Source of the DNA: Heloderma charlesbogerti
Lineage: Eukaryota > Chordata > Lepidosauria > Squamata > Helodermatidae
NCBI GenBank assembly: GCA_026122225.1
Contig: JANEZZ010001566.1
Coordinates: 100,001-164,000, forward strand
Length of the DNA: 64,000 nt
Direction of reading: 5' to 3'
Shown here: in pieces, positions 22,344-34,059 of the stretch
Position numbering within the stretch: position 1 is the stretch's first letter
Layout: the number at the start of each line of letters is the position of its first letter
Notes under the pieces: generated by a model
The model's database searches: none
Told to the model about the DNA's origin: nothing
What the model saw: the letters and a program-made list of their open reading frames with translations, nothing else
Translations under genes and position numbers: made by a program

Positions 22344-23765
22344 TGTCTAATTGCTTGAAAATCAGGTGGTATGTGACAGGGACAGATTTCCCTCTGGTTG
22401 CAACACAGTAATAGGATGGAGGCTCACCTCGGGAGCTTTTGCCTTTCTCTGAAAGAACAGGAGCCCTGCTCCCCTTGAAGTATGACCACCACCACCCCTA
22501 TTTTTAGCTCAGCTTACTGTGCAAAATCATTATTGCTCTGCGTCCTGCCACACATCAGACCATGGCTTATATTTGAACAATATGTTGGATTTAGAGAGCT
22601 GCCAAGACTTCATTATGAATAATGCAAATAGCCCTATTTGTGTATCATCCTCTCAATCATCACAGTAGCTGTTATCATTTCTTTTCTGTTGGTTAAATGT
22701 TTAGCTCTAATGTTATTGTAATCAAATATTCTCTTAGGTCCATATCGTCATCCAGTCTGACTTCTCAGTAATGTAACCCCATAGCCTGGAGGAAGATTTC
22801 CAATGGAAGGCTACACTTTCATTATAGCATATCATCATTATTTCACGTTAGGTTTGTTTGTCTTTCTGGACTGTAAAATCAAAATAATCCACATCCTCAG
22901 TGTTTTTCATATGAATCACAATATAGCCCATGAAAGAGGCTATAACCCGAAACACAAGAAACAACTCTGGTTGAGGCAGGGGAGGGGAGGAATTCATTCA
23001 GTGCACATTTTAATGTGAACTTTCCTAATTTCGCACTTTTGAACCAATATACGTACCAAGCCTCGGTTATCCTTCCAATTCACACTTCTCTGAATTTTGC
23101 AATGGAGTTCCCCATTTTTTAAAAAAATCTGTACAAAAATGTTTCTATTTGGGAAAAGTGCACACAGAAATGCATATATTCATGAAAATAACGTTAAAAT
23201 GCATTATATTAGGAACATCAACTGCAAAAGAATGTGTTTCTTAAGCAAAATTGCATACAAACCTGCATGTATTAGAAGAAATGGACACACAAATGCATAT
23301 CAATTTTGTTGTGAATGTTTTTTTAGAAAAAACTCTCAAAATGCGGGATGAACTGAACTTGGAACTGGAAAAATTAGAAACTAAGCGAAACTGAAACTGA
23401 CAGCATCCAGTTCTTGTTTGTGGTACCTTTAAGACTTTGGATTACAGTTCATGTGGGACAATCTCTTCCTTTCATTTTCATTTGGTTGCCCATAGATGTC
23501 AGCCAGAAGAACTCCACCAAATTTGCCCAAACTTGCCCTTTTGTAGATTGACCAAGGGCCAGAGCAGACATGATATCAGAAGATGTGTCATCAGAGCTCC
23601 TATTCTTTATTAAAGGCTACAAGTAGCTATTGGGGATGGGGGAAATCAGATCAGGGCACTGGATAGGGGGGTAAACCTTATCTCTGCACCATGTTATCAA
23701 CCTAAATTCTACAACCCAAAGCTTCTGTTTGATCCAAGGAGAAAACATATAGGTAGCACCAGATA
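22344..23765. other. Unassigned stretch
   Basis: AT-rich DNA. Between about 23040 and 23400 there is degenerate sequence (GAACTGAACTTGGAACTGG, GCGAAACTGAAACTG) that looks like an old interspersed repeat, but I could not fix its ends or family. No gene was seen. Confidence 0.4.
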
Positions 23766-23766
23766 G

Positions 23767-23806
23767 ATGAATGGATGGGTGGATGGATGGATGGATGGAT
23801 GGATGG
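23767..23806 (+). repeat. (GGAT)n microsatellite
   Basis: GATGGATGG tetranucleotide run with one GGGT variant unit near the start. Confidence 0.95.
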
Positions 23807-23929
23807 AGCATGCTAGTGTTCACCTGCTTGAATGTAGGGCAAAAGTATGGAGGGGGTTATGGGTGTACATGTAAGCCCTGCTCCCAACACCACTGCACAC
23901 CCGGCTGTCAGACCTTCACACATTTCATT

Positions 23930-24290
23930 TCATTTATTATATTGTTATACCACCCCATAGCCAAAGCTCCCTGGGTGGTTCACAACAATTAAAAACCATT
24001 AAAATACATTATATAAAACCATTCATGTAATGGCATAGGAAAATAACACACACAACAGCAACAATAGCATATGTCTAAAAACAATTTAAAACAATCAGCC
24101 AGAGACAATCAAGAGATTCATTATACACTGCGAGAAGAGGGCAGTTTTAACCTGGCAATGAGAAGATGACAATGTTGGTGCCAGGCAGGTCGCATCAGGG
24201 AGATTATTCCACAAATGGGGAGACACCACCAAGAAGGCCCTCTCCCTTTGAGCATCATGTAAAGGGTGCATGGAGACATTGCAGGTGGGA
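23930..24290 (-). mobile_element. L2-type LINE 3' end, antisense
   Basis: On the minus strand it reads RERAFLVVSPHLWNNLPDAT, the same C-terminal motif as at 19955, followed by an A/T-rich 3' UTR containing CCCTGGGTGGTTCACAAC in plus-strand reading. It is 5'-truncated. Confidence 0.75.
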
Positions 24291-24575
24291 CTTACATATG
24301 TGCCCGACTCCCTTTCCACATTTTTGCCGTACGCATGAGCAGATGAATGCCTGCATAGGGCTAGGGATACAGATAGATATGCGTATCTATGTATTTGCAC
24401 CTGTGGTGCAGACAGCATCTTCAGGGGGACATTTAATTTTCAAAAATAATGAGGGAAGAAAGGGTTAAGCACCATAGCCCAGACTGCTCTGTCCTTAAGA
24501 AGGAGAAGGGAGAGGGAGAAGCTGCAGCAGCAGCAGGATAGGGGATTGGATCATGATCTCCAGACATCATGTCTG

Positions 24576-24641
24576 GAATCATAGGGTTGGAAGGGCCTAC
24601 AAGACCATTGAGTCCAACCTGCACAGGTTGCTCAGTGCAGG
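24576..24641 (-). mobile_element. CR1 3' end scrap, antisense
   Basis: GAATCATAGGGTTGGAAGG followed by AGACCATTGAGTCCAACC and GCTCAGTGCAGGAA, the conserved CR1 3' UTR. It joins directly to a 5S-derived segment downstream. Confidence 0.75.
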
Positions 24642-24658
24642 AAGCCTGATTCCCATGT

Positions 24659-24724
24659 GGTCTCCCATCCAAGTACTAACCAGGGCTGACCCTGCTTAGC
24701 TTCCGAGATCAGACGAGATCAGAC
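24659..24724 (-). pseudogene. 5S rRNA-derived fragment, antisense
   Basis: TCTCCCATCCAAGTACTAAC, CCAGGGCTGACCCTGCTTAG and CTTCCGAGATCAGACGAGAT are the reverse complement of the internal promoter half of vertebrate 5S rRNA with few changes. Only the 3' half is present, with no upstream promoter or terminator context. This suggests a 5S-headed SINE or a processed fragment, not a working gene. Confidence 0.8.
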
Positions 24725-25134
24725 CCTGACTGTGCTCTGGTTTAAACTGTCGCTTTTTAATCCATCCCACTCTCCCCACCTGCTGTAGGACACATCTGGA
24801 GTCCTATTTGCATAAGCAGGTGTGGCTGAAGGGCAGCAAAAAGGACACGGGTGGAACCTGGGTGGGAAAAGCCCACTTGACTCCACATTTAAACTGGCCA
24901 CTCAAAAGAAAAGTGTTACATACATGCTGACATTTCTTACACTGATATGAATAGGACGCAAAGCACTTAACTTTGGCTAGGTACTTTGGCTTGCGTGCTT
25001 GGTGCTTTTATAAGTCAAGAACCAGAAGTCAGGAGCCCCCTTCTGCAGCCTGTTTTTCTCTTAACTTGAGAAGACACAGACAGTGCCATTGTAGAAGGAA
25101 AGGAACCAGTTGGCTTTTATTATATAATGCCAGA

Positions 25135-25169
<35 letters not shown>
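25135..25169 (+). repeat. (TG)n(AG)n compound microsatellite
   Basis: A TG run switches to an AG run. Confidence 0.95.
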
Positions 25170-25686
25170 AAGATTTACAACAGGTGGCTTTCAGGTGCCG
25201 CCCTATTTATTTTCTGCCGTGCTTGTTGACACTTAATTCAATAATTTACCCATGAGAGTGCCAATGAGGAAGCACAGGCAGTGTCGTCCTACTCATTTTA
25301 CACTGTGTTCCTCGTAGTAAACTGAATGTTGGAAGGAAAGGGAGCTGTTAGCTCAGCACAATAATCAATTTTAACACATCTAACACTGAATAAGATACTG
25401 ATGTGACTGTTAGGTTAGCTGGATGTGGTTATCCCTACTTATTTTATTACCCTATTGCTCATATAGTGTATGTGCGTGCATGCGTGCATGCATGTGTGTT
25501 GTGTGTCTGCATCCATTCAGATTTTTAAACGTTTCCCTTTCAACATTTTTCATCAGTAAATGTTTAAACTTTGTTGTCTGAACCATTATGGTCTCTTTTC
25601 TTTATTGGATTAGCTACCCCATACCTACCTGCATACTACCTAAAATAGATACCAGAGACCCAGAGAGTTTTAAGGCTGGTTTGGTG

Positions 25687-26132
25687 CAGGGATGTCAGAG
25701 GAAACTGCAACAGAATCAAATGAGTTCAGATTTCCATGAATCCAACTCATGGATTCCACAGTAGACCTGCTTTTCCTGAGTTACACAGATTCTGAAGACT
25801 TGCAGGCCATTTTTTAAAAAATCTTTCCAGAATTTTATGCAAATTTAGTCATAGAAAAATACGTAAAATTAAAAAAAAAAACTAGCCAAAAATGTGCATT
25901 TTCCCCATAGGCTAAAGCATGAAAGTATGGATTGGGGGGGTCCACATTTGGAGGGGGGAAGATTGCGCATTTGTGCAATTGCAAATTTGTGCAAATGCAA
26001 ATTTGCACAAATTTGGGAAAGTGGAAAAAATTGATTCTGCAGATGACAGAGTGAGCAGACGACAGAATGAAAGGCACCTGACAATCCACAAAATACAGTC
26101 AGAGTAGATTTTTCAAAATCCGTACATCCCTA
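25687..26132. mobile_element. hAT-type MITE sharing termini with the palindrome-array family
   Basis: Begins CAGGGATGTCAGAGGAAACTG and ends AAAATCCGTACATCCCTA, close to the ends of copies A and D. The right flank GTTTAAAG partly resembles the left GTTTGGTG. The interior lacks the CTACGTA hairpins but has short palindromic A/T-rich motifs (GCAAATTTGTGC, GCAAATTTGCAC near 25980). No ORF. Confidence 0.7.
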
Positions 26133-26439
26133 GTTTAAAGGAGGAAGCCAAAGAAGTAAAAAAAATTCCACCTGGTGGCAGTGCAAAAGGCCACGGCAAG
26201 GGAAGGGATGCCCTATTTTGTCTGTTTCCCTTCCCCTCATGGAACAGGGAGTTGCTGGTCCATGACACAGACAAGCGGGGGGGGGGCGGGTGCCAGGGTC
26301 CATTATGGATCAGGCCCCAAATGGTCAAGCTTCCATGTCTGGGGGGAGTTAGCTCATTATCTGATGGGTGAGAAGGAAGGCACTGTACACACAAAACATC
26401 AAAAAGGGGGGGAAATCCAAAAGCACCTCTGAGTTCTGG

Positions 26440-26873
26440 AATTTCTTGTGCCGGACAATATTCTAATAAAGTGGAGGCATGCAGTTCCATCCTGATCTTC
26501 TTTTTGTGCAGTTCTACAAGGGAGGACCATTGCATGCCCCCTGAATCTTTGTCTTGGTTATTTTGTTCAAAAAGTTTGTAATTTGTTGTGCCTGACAATA
26601 TTCTAATAAATTTTGAATTTGTTGTGCCAGACAATATTGTAATAAAAATAGATGGCAGTCTATTTACAGATGACAGTCCTCTATTTGAAGGGCAGTCAGA
26701 TGAGAGTCCTATATTTGAAAGTGTCCTCTATGTGAAGGGCTGTATCCAGTCCAAGTCCAGCTGAAAAATAAAGAACCTTAAGGAGGGCGAGCAGCAGAGG
26801 CCTTGCAGTTATCTACCACCAGTTAGCACCTGGACAGCAGACTGAGCAGGCACATAAGTTACCTGTTCACAAT
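26440..26873 (+). repeat. Interspersed repeat with internal short duplications
   Basis: GACAATATTCTAATAAA recurs three times (about 26453, 26592 and 26629). Then come CAGTCCTCTATTTGAAGGGC-like segments and TGGACAGCAGACTGAGCAGGC, which match a second copy at 28530-28720 in the same order and orientation. The repeat continues on the far side of the MITE at 26874-27239. Family not identified. Confidence 0.6.
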
Positions 26874-27239
26874 TAGGGGTATCAGAGGAATCCAGCTTGG
26901 GGATGGAGCTCTGTGAGTTTTCACCACCTCAGCCCCCAGACTCAGCACGTGCCAAGTCGGGCAAGCTCACAGTTTCCTGCTTTTTCATAAGCCACCACTT
27001 TGTGCAAAATCGCAGGTAAGCTATTTATGGAAATCGCGATTTTGCACAAAATGGTGGCCATAAATAGTGTGATTTATGCAAAATTGCAGGCTTCATGGAA
27101 AAGCAGGAAACTGCAAGCTCTCGCCGGGCACCCACAGACCATCTGGTGGCTTGCCCCACGTGCCCACCAGGGTAAGGCAAGCAGCAGGAGTCCGGTGAGC
27201 GGCGCACAAGCAGAGTGTGGGGGAATTTGTCCATCCATA
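26874..27239. mobile_element. hAT-type MITE nested in an interspersed repeat
   Basis: Starts TAGGGGTATCAGAGGAATCC and ends GTCCATCCATA. Flanks TTCACAAT and TTCACAGT match at 7 of 8. The interior includes face-to-face CTATTTATGG..CCATAAATAG and GCAAAATCGC/GCGATTTTGC pairs around 27000-27090. The ends are divergent relatives of TAGGGATGTCAGAG. Confidence 0.65.
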
Positions 27240-27299
27240 TTCACAGTTCACCCTCTTCTGCTGGAAATGCAAAAAGCAGTACTATTTTAGGTTTTTTTC

Positions 27300-28529
27300 T
27301 GTGCTAAAGTTGAAGCACTAAGCTGGAGACTTTCAGAAGAGATTGCACTAAAATGTCAACAGATGGCTTGTTAATTATATTGAAAATAAATACTCCTTAC
27401 TGTTCTAAAATGACACTTTTTTCCATTGAGTAGATCAGAAAGGATTTTTTATGATATCAGACATATTGCTCACACTGTATTTCAGTTATCATACTTAAGC
27501 ATCAAGGTCAGGATGATAACTGTTTCTAAAATTAACATCTATTTTTTTCCAAGGAACTTACAAAATGTATGGTCAAATTAATGACATTTAATTGCAGAAT
27601 TAGAAAAATATACTCCCTCCTCTACTGAATCAAATGTATATGCAAATGCTATGAAAGATTTTGAAATGCATTCGTATGAAAGGTACAGCGTAATTCGTCT
27701 GGTTGCTTATTTAGGAATGCATACAGTCTAACCATATGCCCCAACTGGGATGCCAAGTGGGTGCATAGCAATGAAAGACATTGAAGAAGCACTTTTTATA
27801 AAATAATATTACTCAGGGCCCACAAGTGCATCCACAGTACATAAAGTGACTGCGACCTGTGCGAAATAACTTTTTTAAAAACATGTATATACATGCTCTG
27901 CAATGATAGCTTGATAAAAATCTCATCGTACTTGATGATGGATGAGGAATGCTTGTGGGTCACCAGTCCACATTCACTTTAATAAAAAAACAAACCAACA
28001 CAACAACGTTTACACATATCATCCTTTTCTTCTTGGATGGCTGGATTAGAATATTTTCTCCTTGACTTTATGCCGGAACTGATCTGAATGGTTAAGATAG
28101 CAATGGTATGCTATAAGGAGAAATTAGTTCACAGTTAGAGATTTCTATTTGCAGTGCCTATGAAACATCAGATTAAGAGGAATTTCAAGGAGCTGAGATC
28201 AATCAAAGTTTAAAGTGAGTGGAAATGGAGTAAAAAATATGAAGGTCTCTTCTTGAATCAAGGCTGTTATCTCTGGTGGGTGGAGGTCATAGTTCCTTAG
28301 TGATCCATGAAAGATTTAGATAGTCAGCCAGATATGTGCCCCAAACACCCTGGAATTCTTCATTTATGAGGCCTTGGAATCTCTTGGTTCTTAATTAGGC
28401 TGGATATGGAATCAGATGGCCAGTTTGGGATAAGCAGCTATTTGCATTTAAAAAAAAAACCCCACCAAACTGTGTGAAATACAAGTTATATTTAATATCA
28501 CATAAGATGGTCTTGTATCATACATTAAA
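27300..28529. other. Unassigned AT-rich stretch
   Basis: No ORF of note, repeat boundary or RNA gene recognised. Confidence 0.45.
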
Positions 28530-28720
28530 GAGGACAGTTCTTTATTTGAAGGGCAGTCAGAGGGCAGTCCTCTATTTGAAGATGTCCTGTATTTGAAGGG
28601 CTGTCCAGTCAAATTCTGGTTTAAAGAATGGAAACCATAAGAGCAGGGCCTTAAAGCTGCCCATCAACTGGACAGCAGACTGAGCAGGCCTAGAGGTCAT
28701 CTGGTCACAGTCTGCCCCAC
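28530..28720 (+). repeat. Second copy of the 26.4-kb interspersed repeat
   Basis: Shares TTTGAAGGGCAGTCAGA, GTCCTCTATTTGAAG, GAAGGGCTGTCCAGTC and TGGACAGCAGACTGAGCAGGC with 26660-26860, in the same order. Confidence 0.7.
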
Positions 28721-30000
28721 TATGGTGAGATGTCTTGCATTTCTGTTAGAGCTGTGCCAAAGATTTCTCCCACTTTTTTATCATTCTCATTCAATTCGAT
28801 AGAAAAGAAATTGCCTTCGAAAAGACATTCAAAGGAGAAGGAATTTCAAGAAATTCCCATGGGCTTGGAGTAGGGTCCTTCTGCTTACCTTATTTATGAG
28901 GTGGGTGAGGAGTGTGCATGAGCGTCATCTCTGTGGCAGCCTGTAGCCTCCTCAGCTTCCCGCACTTCAGTTAAGGCCATCATGAGGAAGACATCATGAG
29001 GCAATTCCTCCCATGGGGCTTGCTCGGTTCAGAAAGCGCAGGTGGCCTGGGAGGCTGCAGAGCAATGGAAAGATGCATAATAGAGAGAGAAAACGCACCC
29101 TCGGCCGCTTCACGGTGATTAAATAAACTCAAAAATACCACCAAAAGAAATTAAAAACTCTGCCTCAAAAAAGTGGCGCCTCAGCACAGTTGATGCTGTC
29201 GCCACCTACAGAAGCAGTGCAATAAACCAAAAACCCTTAGGAAAAAAGAACGAACCTGTGCTACAACCCCTGCCGATGGTGAGCCCTATCTGTGCGAAAC
29301 TGCTGGAAAATTTCTCCCCCCTGCCCAGGAGAAATTTGGTGAAATTGTCCCCCCAATTTCTCTGCCCACAGATAGGTTGGGGAACTTTGAGAGGCTGTTT
29401 GTGCCTATTTAAATTTCTATTTAAATGGGCCATTTGTGCCTATTTATTGTGCATTTGTTTGTGCCTATTTATTTATTTATTTAAATTAATTATTAATTAT
29501 TAAATTATTTATTGTTGTTATTATTAAATTGTTTATTATTGTTATTTATTAAACTATTTTATTTATTTGTTTATTTTGAGAGGCCATTTTTGCCTATTTA
29601 AATTTCTATTTAAATTATAGTTACTGGACAGCTTCCAATACTGCTGCTTTGCTGCCACCATTTCTGTTTTGCTGGCAGGACCCGCAATAGTAACTAGTGG
29701 TTCTGACAGCAACCCCAGAAAAGAACAGAAATGCTCATTTCCATAATGGGACTGGTCAATGGAGCTCCCTTCTGCAAGCTCCACTGACCTGCCCCATCAT
29801 GGAAACAAGTGTTTCACTCATTTCTGATTGCTGCAGAATCCACTAGCTTCCCATTGTGCTAACAGTGGGAACCATTGCACTGGATACTGCCCATTATTTC
29901 TAAATTTGCATGTGTACATATACATTAGCACATGAAAATTTTATATACATCTGTGTCCTCTTTTGTCCTCTTTTTTCACCATTGAGAAACACAGCTCAGT
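28721..30000. other. Unassigned stretch with an AT-rich core
   Basis: 29284-29375 holds an imperfect hairpin (CCTATCTGTGC..GCCCACAGATAGG around a short AAATTTCTCC/GGAGAAATTT pair). 29390-29630 is a run of TTTATTTATT and CTATTTAAAT repeats in which TTGAGAGGC, GCCTATTTAAATTTCTATTT recurs twice. No gene was seen. Confidence 0.45.
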
Positions 30001-30032
30001 AAGAACATAAGAAGAGCCCTGCTGGATCAGAC
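30001..30032 (+). repeat. Interspersed repeat, left side of the LTR insertion
   Basis: AAGAACATAAGAAGAGCCCT GCTGGATCAGAC is a phrase frequent in squamate repeats. It resumes at 31483 (CAGACCAAAGGCCTCTCTAG, then GTCCAGC). The two halves join cleanly if one copy of CAGAC is removed. Confidence 0.7.
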
Positions 30033-30333
30033 TGTGGTGTTCCTGCCTATTCCCTTCTCTAAGGCCTTTCTCACCCCAGCAGGAAACACCTTCTTGCACA
30101 CGCATACACAGTTTTGCTGCCACCTTTAGGCTCAGGTGCAACCCTTTTTACTCTGTCCTCAAGCTATGAAGACACACAGACTTTTATTCTATAACCTGTA
30201 CTGTCTCTCTTTGTTACCTTAACTGTTACGTAGCCAAGAGCAGAAGGCATAGGATTTTATAAACAAAGAAAACTTTATCAATTACAGAATTAAGTAGTTG
30301 CATGGTAAATAAGTAACTCTTAATGTCTCTATC

Positions 30334-30701
30334 TTTGAACTGTGGTGCTGGAGGAAAATTCTGAGAGTGCCTTGGACTGCAAGAAGATCAAACCAGTCCA
30401 TACTCCAAGAAATCAAGCCAGACTGCTCACTTGAGGGAATGATGTTAAAGGCAAAACTGAAGTACTTTGGCCACATCATGAGAAGACAGGATACCCTGGA
30501 GAAGATGCTGATGCTAGGGAAAGTGGAAGGCAAAAGGAAGAGGGGCCGACCAAGGGCAAGATGGATGGATGATATTCTGGAGGTGACGGACCCGACCTTG
30601 GGGGAGCTGGGGGTGGCAATGGCCAACAGGAAGCTCTGGCGTGGGCTGGTCCATGAAGTCACGAAGAGTCGGAAGCGACTGACTGAATAAACAACAACAA
30701 C
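30334..30701 (+). mobile_element. BovB LINE 3' end with target duplication
   Basis: Encodes the C-terminal RTE region (KLKYFGHIMRRQDTLEKM, KRKRGRPRARWMDDI) and ends GTCGGAAGCGACTGACTGAA with an ACAACAACA tail. Flanks AATGTCTCTATC at 30322-30333 and 30702-30713 are identical 12-bp target copies. It is 5'-truncated to 368 bp and has an almost intact frame, so it is fairly young. Confidence 0.95.
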
Positions 30702-31011
30702 AATGTCTCTATCAATGTATGTTCTCTTATATACAGTACTCCAGATTACACTCTCAATCAATCACCTCACAATTACCACAGACCTCTCTCTCTCCTAAAA
30801 ATCCTATCTCTTATCTAAACATGCTTTCATCTAGTCCCCATTTCATCTCTTTTACCAACGCTATCTCTGTCTGTCTCACTTAAGCACAACACTCTGTTTA
30901 CAGCACACACATTTCACCCCCCTTCACTCTCTCAGCCAGTCATCATACATATGCAAATCCACCATTCCTCCTGTCACTCATTTCACTCTCTCCCTGATAT
31001 ACTCAGACACA

Positions 31012-31410
31012 GGGCTTTATCACAAGGAACTTTTGTCCTGCGATTGAGATTGCTCCTTCACGGAGGTTTGCGGGCTCTTTACATGACACCGTAACTCTGC
31101 CATGACCCTCCAGCACTAAATGCCCTTTGTTCCATTTTTAAATAGATTGCAGATAATGAGCTATCAAATTACTCCATTGTGTTCCGCTTCAGTTTCCTCT
31201 TTGAAAAGAGGGAAAGCGGCAAGAAGAGGAGCGAGATCAATGAAAGATAATGGAAGACTCAGATACGGGGAGAGGGAGGGGGAAAGGGGAGGAGGAAAAG
31301 GATGCATGTGAAAAAGGGAGTCGTCGTGATCCTGCATTTAAAATGGAAGCAGAAAGCCCCATTTTAAATGCAGGATTTTAGGGTGGTGTAGAAATGCCCA
31401 CAGTATATAT
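31012..31410 (+). mobile_element. MITE with inner hairpin (copy 1)
   Basis: The reverse complement is found at 61355-61760. Shared landmarks are GATTGAGATTGCTCCTTCAC, CTCTTTACATGA, CATGACCCTCCAG, GAGATCAATGAAAGATAATG and a TTTAAATGCAGGAT hairpin near 31335-31378. The outer ends GGGCTTTATCAC and GTAGAAATGCCC are weakly inverted. It sits within the LTR-like insertion. Confidence 0.7.
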
Positions 31411-31482
31411 ATAGACACAGGGTCATAACAGAATACATTCCTATAGTCACAGGTTCACTATTTACATACGTGTGACGTCACA

Positions 31483-31700
31483 CAGACCAAAGGCCTCTCT
31501 AGTCCAGCTTTCTTTTCTCACTATGGCCAACCAGATGCCTATGGATGCCCACAAGCAGGGTGCAATAAAACCCTCCCACTTAAGTTCCCCAGCAACTGCT
31601 ACTGAGAAGCATACTGTCTCTGATACTGAAGGTAATATATAGCCATTGTGACTAGTAGCCACTGATAGCCTGATTCTGGTGGTGCAGAGAAGAAGCCTGA
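31483..31700 (+). repeat. Interspersed repeat, right side of the LTR insertion
   Basis: Continues the repeat at 30001 with CTAGTCCAGC and GCCAACCAGATGCCTATGG. It ends about 31680. Confidence 0.55.
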
Positions 31701-32835
31701 TTCTGGCTGAGAAGAATCCAAGTTTGAGACACCACCAACATCTTGCCGGAGTTCCTTATTTTCCTTCCTCCACTCAGTTAATGTAATGATTTCCTCACTC
31801 TGCAACTCCCATGACTCATCTGTCATGGAAACTCTAAATAATGGCTTCCTTTTGCTGGGAACGGAAATTGTTAGTAGTATCGTCACCACATCATGCTTTT
31901 AAAAATGGGTCCTGAGGCACTAAGCAGTTTTATTTTTTTCTAGATTATTTCATATGATAAAATGCTGAGCCATATCAGACAATCCTGAAAGCCAAGTTAT
32001 GTCCTGATACTGACCTTAGAAAAATTACAGCTGAGCGGAACCATTAAGGAAAACAATGAAGTAAGTGGCAAGAAAATGTTAACACCCACAGAATTCTTCT
32101 GCTAGGCCTCAGCATTTGCTAAAAATGATTTTTGCTATCAGGAGGAATTTCCTGATAGTGAAATACTGAGAACTGAAGGGATGGTGTTAATTGCTTTGTG
32201 TAAGAAATAGATTTCTTAAAATATACTTATCGGAAGCCCAGTTTTTCAATAGGATTCTGTCTGGAGGCCTGAATAGATAATACAAGAGGTACAGAATTCC
32301 TCCTAGAAACCCGAAGAAGGAGAAGAATGTGCCACCTCTATTTCTATCACATAGCGAGGCAAATATTTTCCCCATATACCTCAGCACCTGCTGAAAATTG
32401 ACCTGAACCTATAATATGCCAGTTTTCTCATCTCACTGAGGGAAAACAATGACAGTTAAACTGGTATGAAACCAATATAGGTTTGTTGTTCAGGTATGCC
32501 CCCCAAAGAAAACAGCATATTGAATGGAGGTGGGGAGGCAAGAGAACATGGATATTACATTTCAAAGCCCGAGACCAGAGGATAGGGATGTATTTTGTAG
32601 AGATAAAGCAAGGATCCTTCTATTGGGAATAAAAAACAGACACACACACACACACAAGAAGGTACCTTGCTTTCAATGTTGGAAATGGGGAAGGGGGTCT
32701 GGTCAGCCATCACTTCTCATGGAAAGCCACTCCCAGACAGGCAGTGGGTTACAATGTCAGACCTTTTCCATACAGGACTCTCTGGAATGGGGTGATTAGC
32801 TACCAGTCAAAGCTGAGGTAAACCCACACAGATAC
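31701..32835. other. Unassigned stretch
   Basis: No recognisable gene or element. There is a short CA run at 32641-32656. Confidence 0.4.
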
Positions 32836-32837
32836 TT

Positions 32838-33697
32838 GGCTCAACCATACTACAAGCGAAAACGATCTTGGAATTGTTGTAGATCGCTGGAGCGCTGGGT
32901 TGAAAGCAACAGAATGAAATTTAATAGGGATAAATGCCAAGTTATGCACTTAGGAAAAAGAAACCAAATGCACAGTTACAAGATGGGGGATACATGGCTC
33001 AACAATACTACAAGTGAGGAGGATCTTGGAATTGTTGTCGATCACAAGCTGAATATGAGCCAACAATGTGATGTGGCTGCAAAAAAGGCCAATGCTATTT
33101 TGGGCTGCATTAATAGAAGCATAGCTTCCAAATCCCAGGAAGTACTAGTTCCCCTCTACTCAGCACTGGTTAGGCCTCATCTGGAGTACTGTGTCCAGTT
33201 CTGGGCACCACATTTTAAGAAGGATGCAGACAAACTGGAGAGGATTCAGAGGAGGGCAACAAAGATGTTCAGGGGACTGGAAACAAAGCCCTATGAAGAG
33301 AGTCTGAAAGAACTGGGCATGTTTAGCCTTGAGAAGAGAAGACAAGACTGAAGGGAGATATGATAGCGCTCTTCAAGTACTTGAAAGGTTGTCACAGAGA
33401 GGAAGGCCAGGATCTCTTCTCGATCATCCCAAAATGCAGGACATTGAATAATAGGCTCAAGTTACAGGAAGCCAGATTCCAGCTGAACATCAGGAAAAAC
33501 TTCCTGACTGTTAGAGCAATACGACAATGGAACCAGTTACCTAGGGAGGTACTGGGCTCTCCCACACTGGAGGCGTGCAAGATGAAGCTGGACAGCCACT
33601 TGTCCGGGATGTTTTGACTTGGATTCATGCGCTTAGCAGGGGGTTGGACTTGATGGTCTTATAGGCCCCTTCCAACCCTACTATTCTTGATTCTATG
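32838..33697 (+). pseudogene. CR1 LINE, end of reverse transcriptase and 3' UTR
   Basis: Reads MKFNRDKCQVMHLGKRNQM, then [37 protein letters not shown] and RIQRRATKMFRG, the conserved C-terminal part of CR1 ORF2 beyond the catalytic core. A stop after RRQD (about 33351) is followed by a shifted segment ([36 protein letters not shown]). It ends with the CR1 3' terminus CTATTCTTGATTCTATGAA. It is 5'-truncated, so YADD is absent. A duplicated AAGCGAAAACGATCTTGG segment at the left edge may reflect the insertion junction. Confidence 0.92.
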
Positions 33698-33699
33698 AA

Positions 33700-33719
33700 A
33701 CACACACACACACACACAC
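33700..33719 (+). repeat. (CA)n microsatellite at the CR1 3' end
   Basis: CA run directly after the CR1 terminus. Confidence 0.95.
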
Positions 33720-33757
33720 CATATTTTGCATTTCATAATGACATTATGAATTTAGAT

Positions 33758-33873
33758 TAGGGGTGGGCAACCTTTTTTCTGTCAAAGGCTGATCACCCAT
33801 GAGGGAATCTGTCAGCAGCCACATGTTGGGGGTGAGCAGGGGTGGATGAACTCTTCTATCTTTCTGCCACCCT

Positions 33874-33909
<36 letters not shown>

Positions 33910-34051
33910 TTCCCACCCAGAAGGCTGCCAGGAAAGGGAAAGCTCATTCTTGCTTGATAGGATGCAGAGGGCTTTTGAGATTAGGCCAAGAGCCGCGTCT
34001 GATCCTATGGATGCAAGTTGCATCTGATCCTATGGATGCAAATCACCCCTG
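33758..34051. mobile_element. Non-autonomous hAT element
   Basis: Ends TAGGGGTGGGCAACC and AATCACCCCTG, with flanks ATTTAGAT and ATTTAGGT (7 of 8). A (CT)n run lies inside at about 33877-33907. No transposase ORF. Confidence 0.75.
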
Positions 34052-34059
34052 ATTTAGGT

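Larger units (their letters stand above)
30033..31482. mobile_element. Solo-LTR-like insertion with nested BovB and MITE
   Basis: Begins TGTGGTGTTCC and ends GTGACGTCACA (TG...CA), flanked by identical 5-bp copies CAGAC (30028-30032 and 31483-31487). The host repeat is continuous once it is removed. It holds no gag or pol motif. After subtracting the BovB and its duplication it is about 1.07 kb, within the range of retroviral LTRs. A DNA element is possible, but TG/CA ends with 5-bp duplications favour a solo LTR. Confidence 0.65.

Noticed and set aside
24659..24724. Functional 5S rRNA gene
   Set aside because: Only the 3' half is present, with no complete internal promoter, 5' end or T-run terminator.
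26113..26634. 173-codon minus-strand ORF
   Set aside because: It overlaps the internally repeated CAATATTCTAATAAA segment and a MITE end. No protein family recognised.
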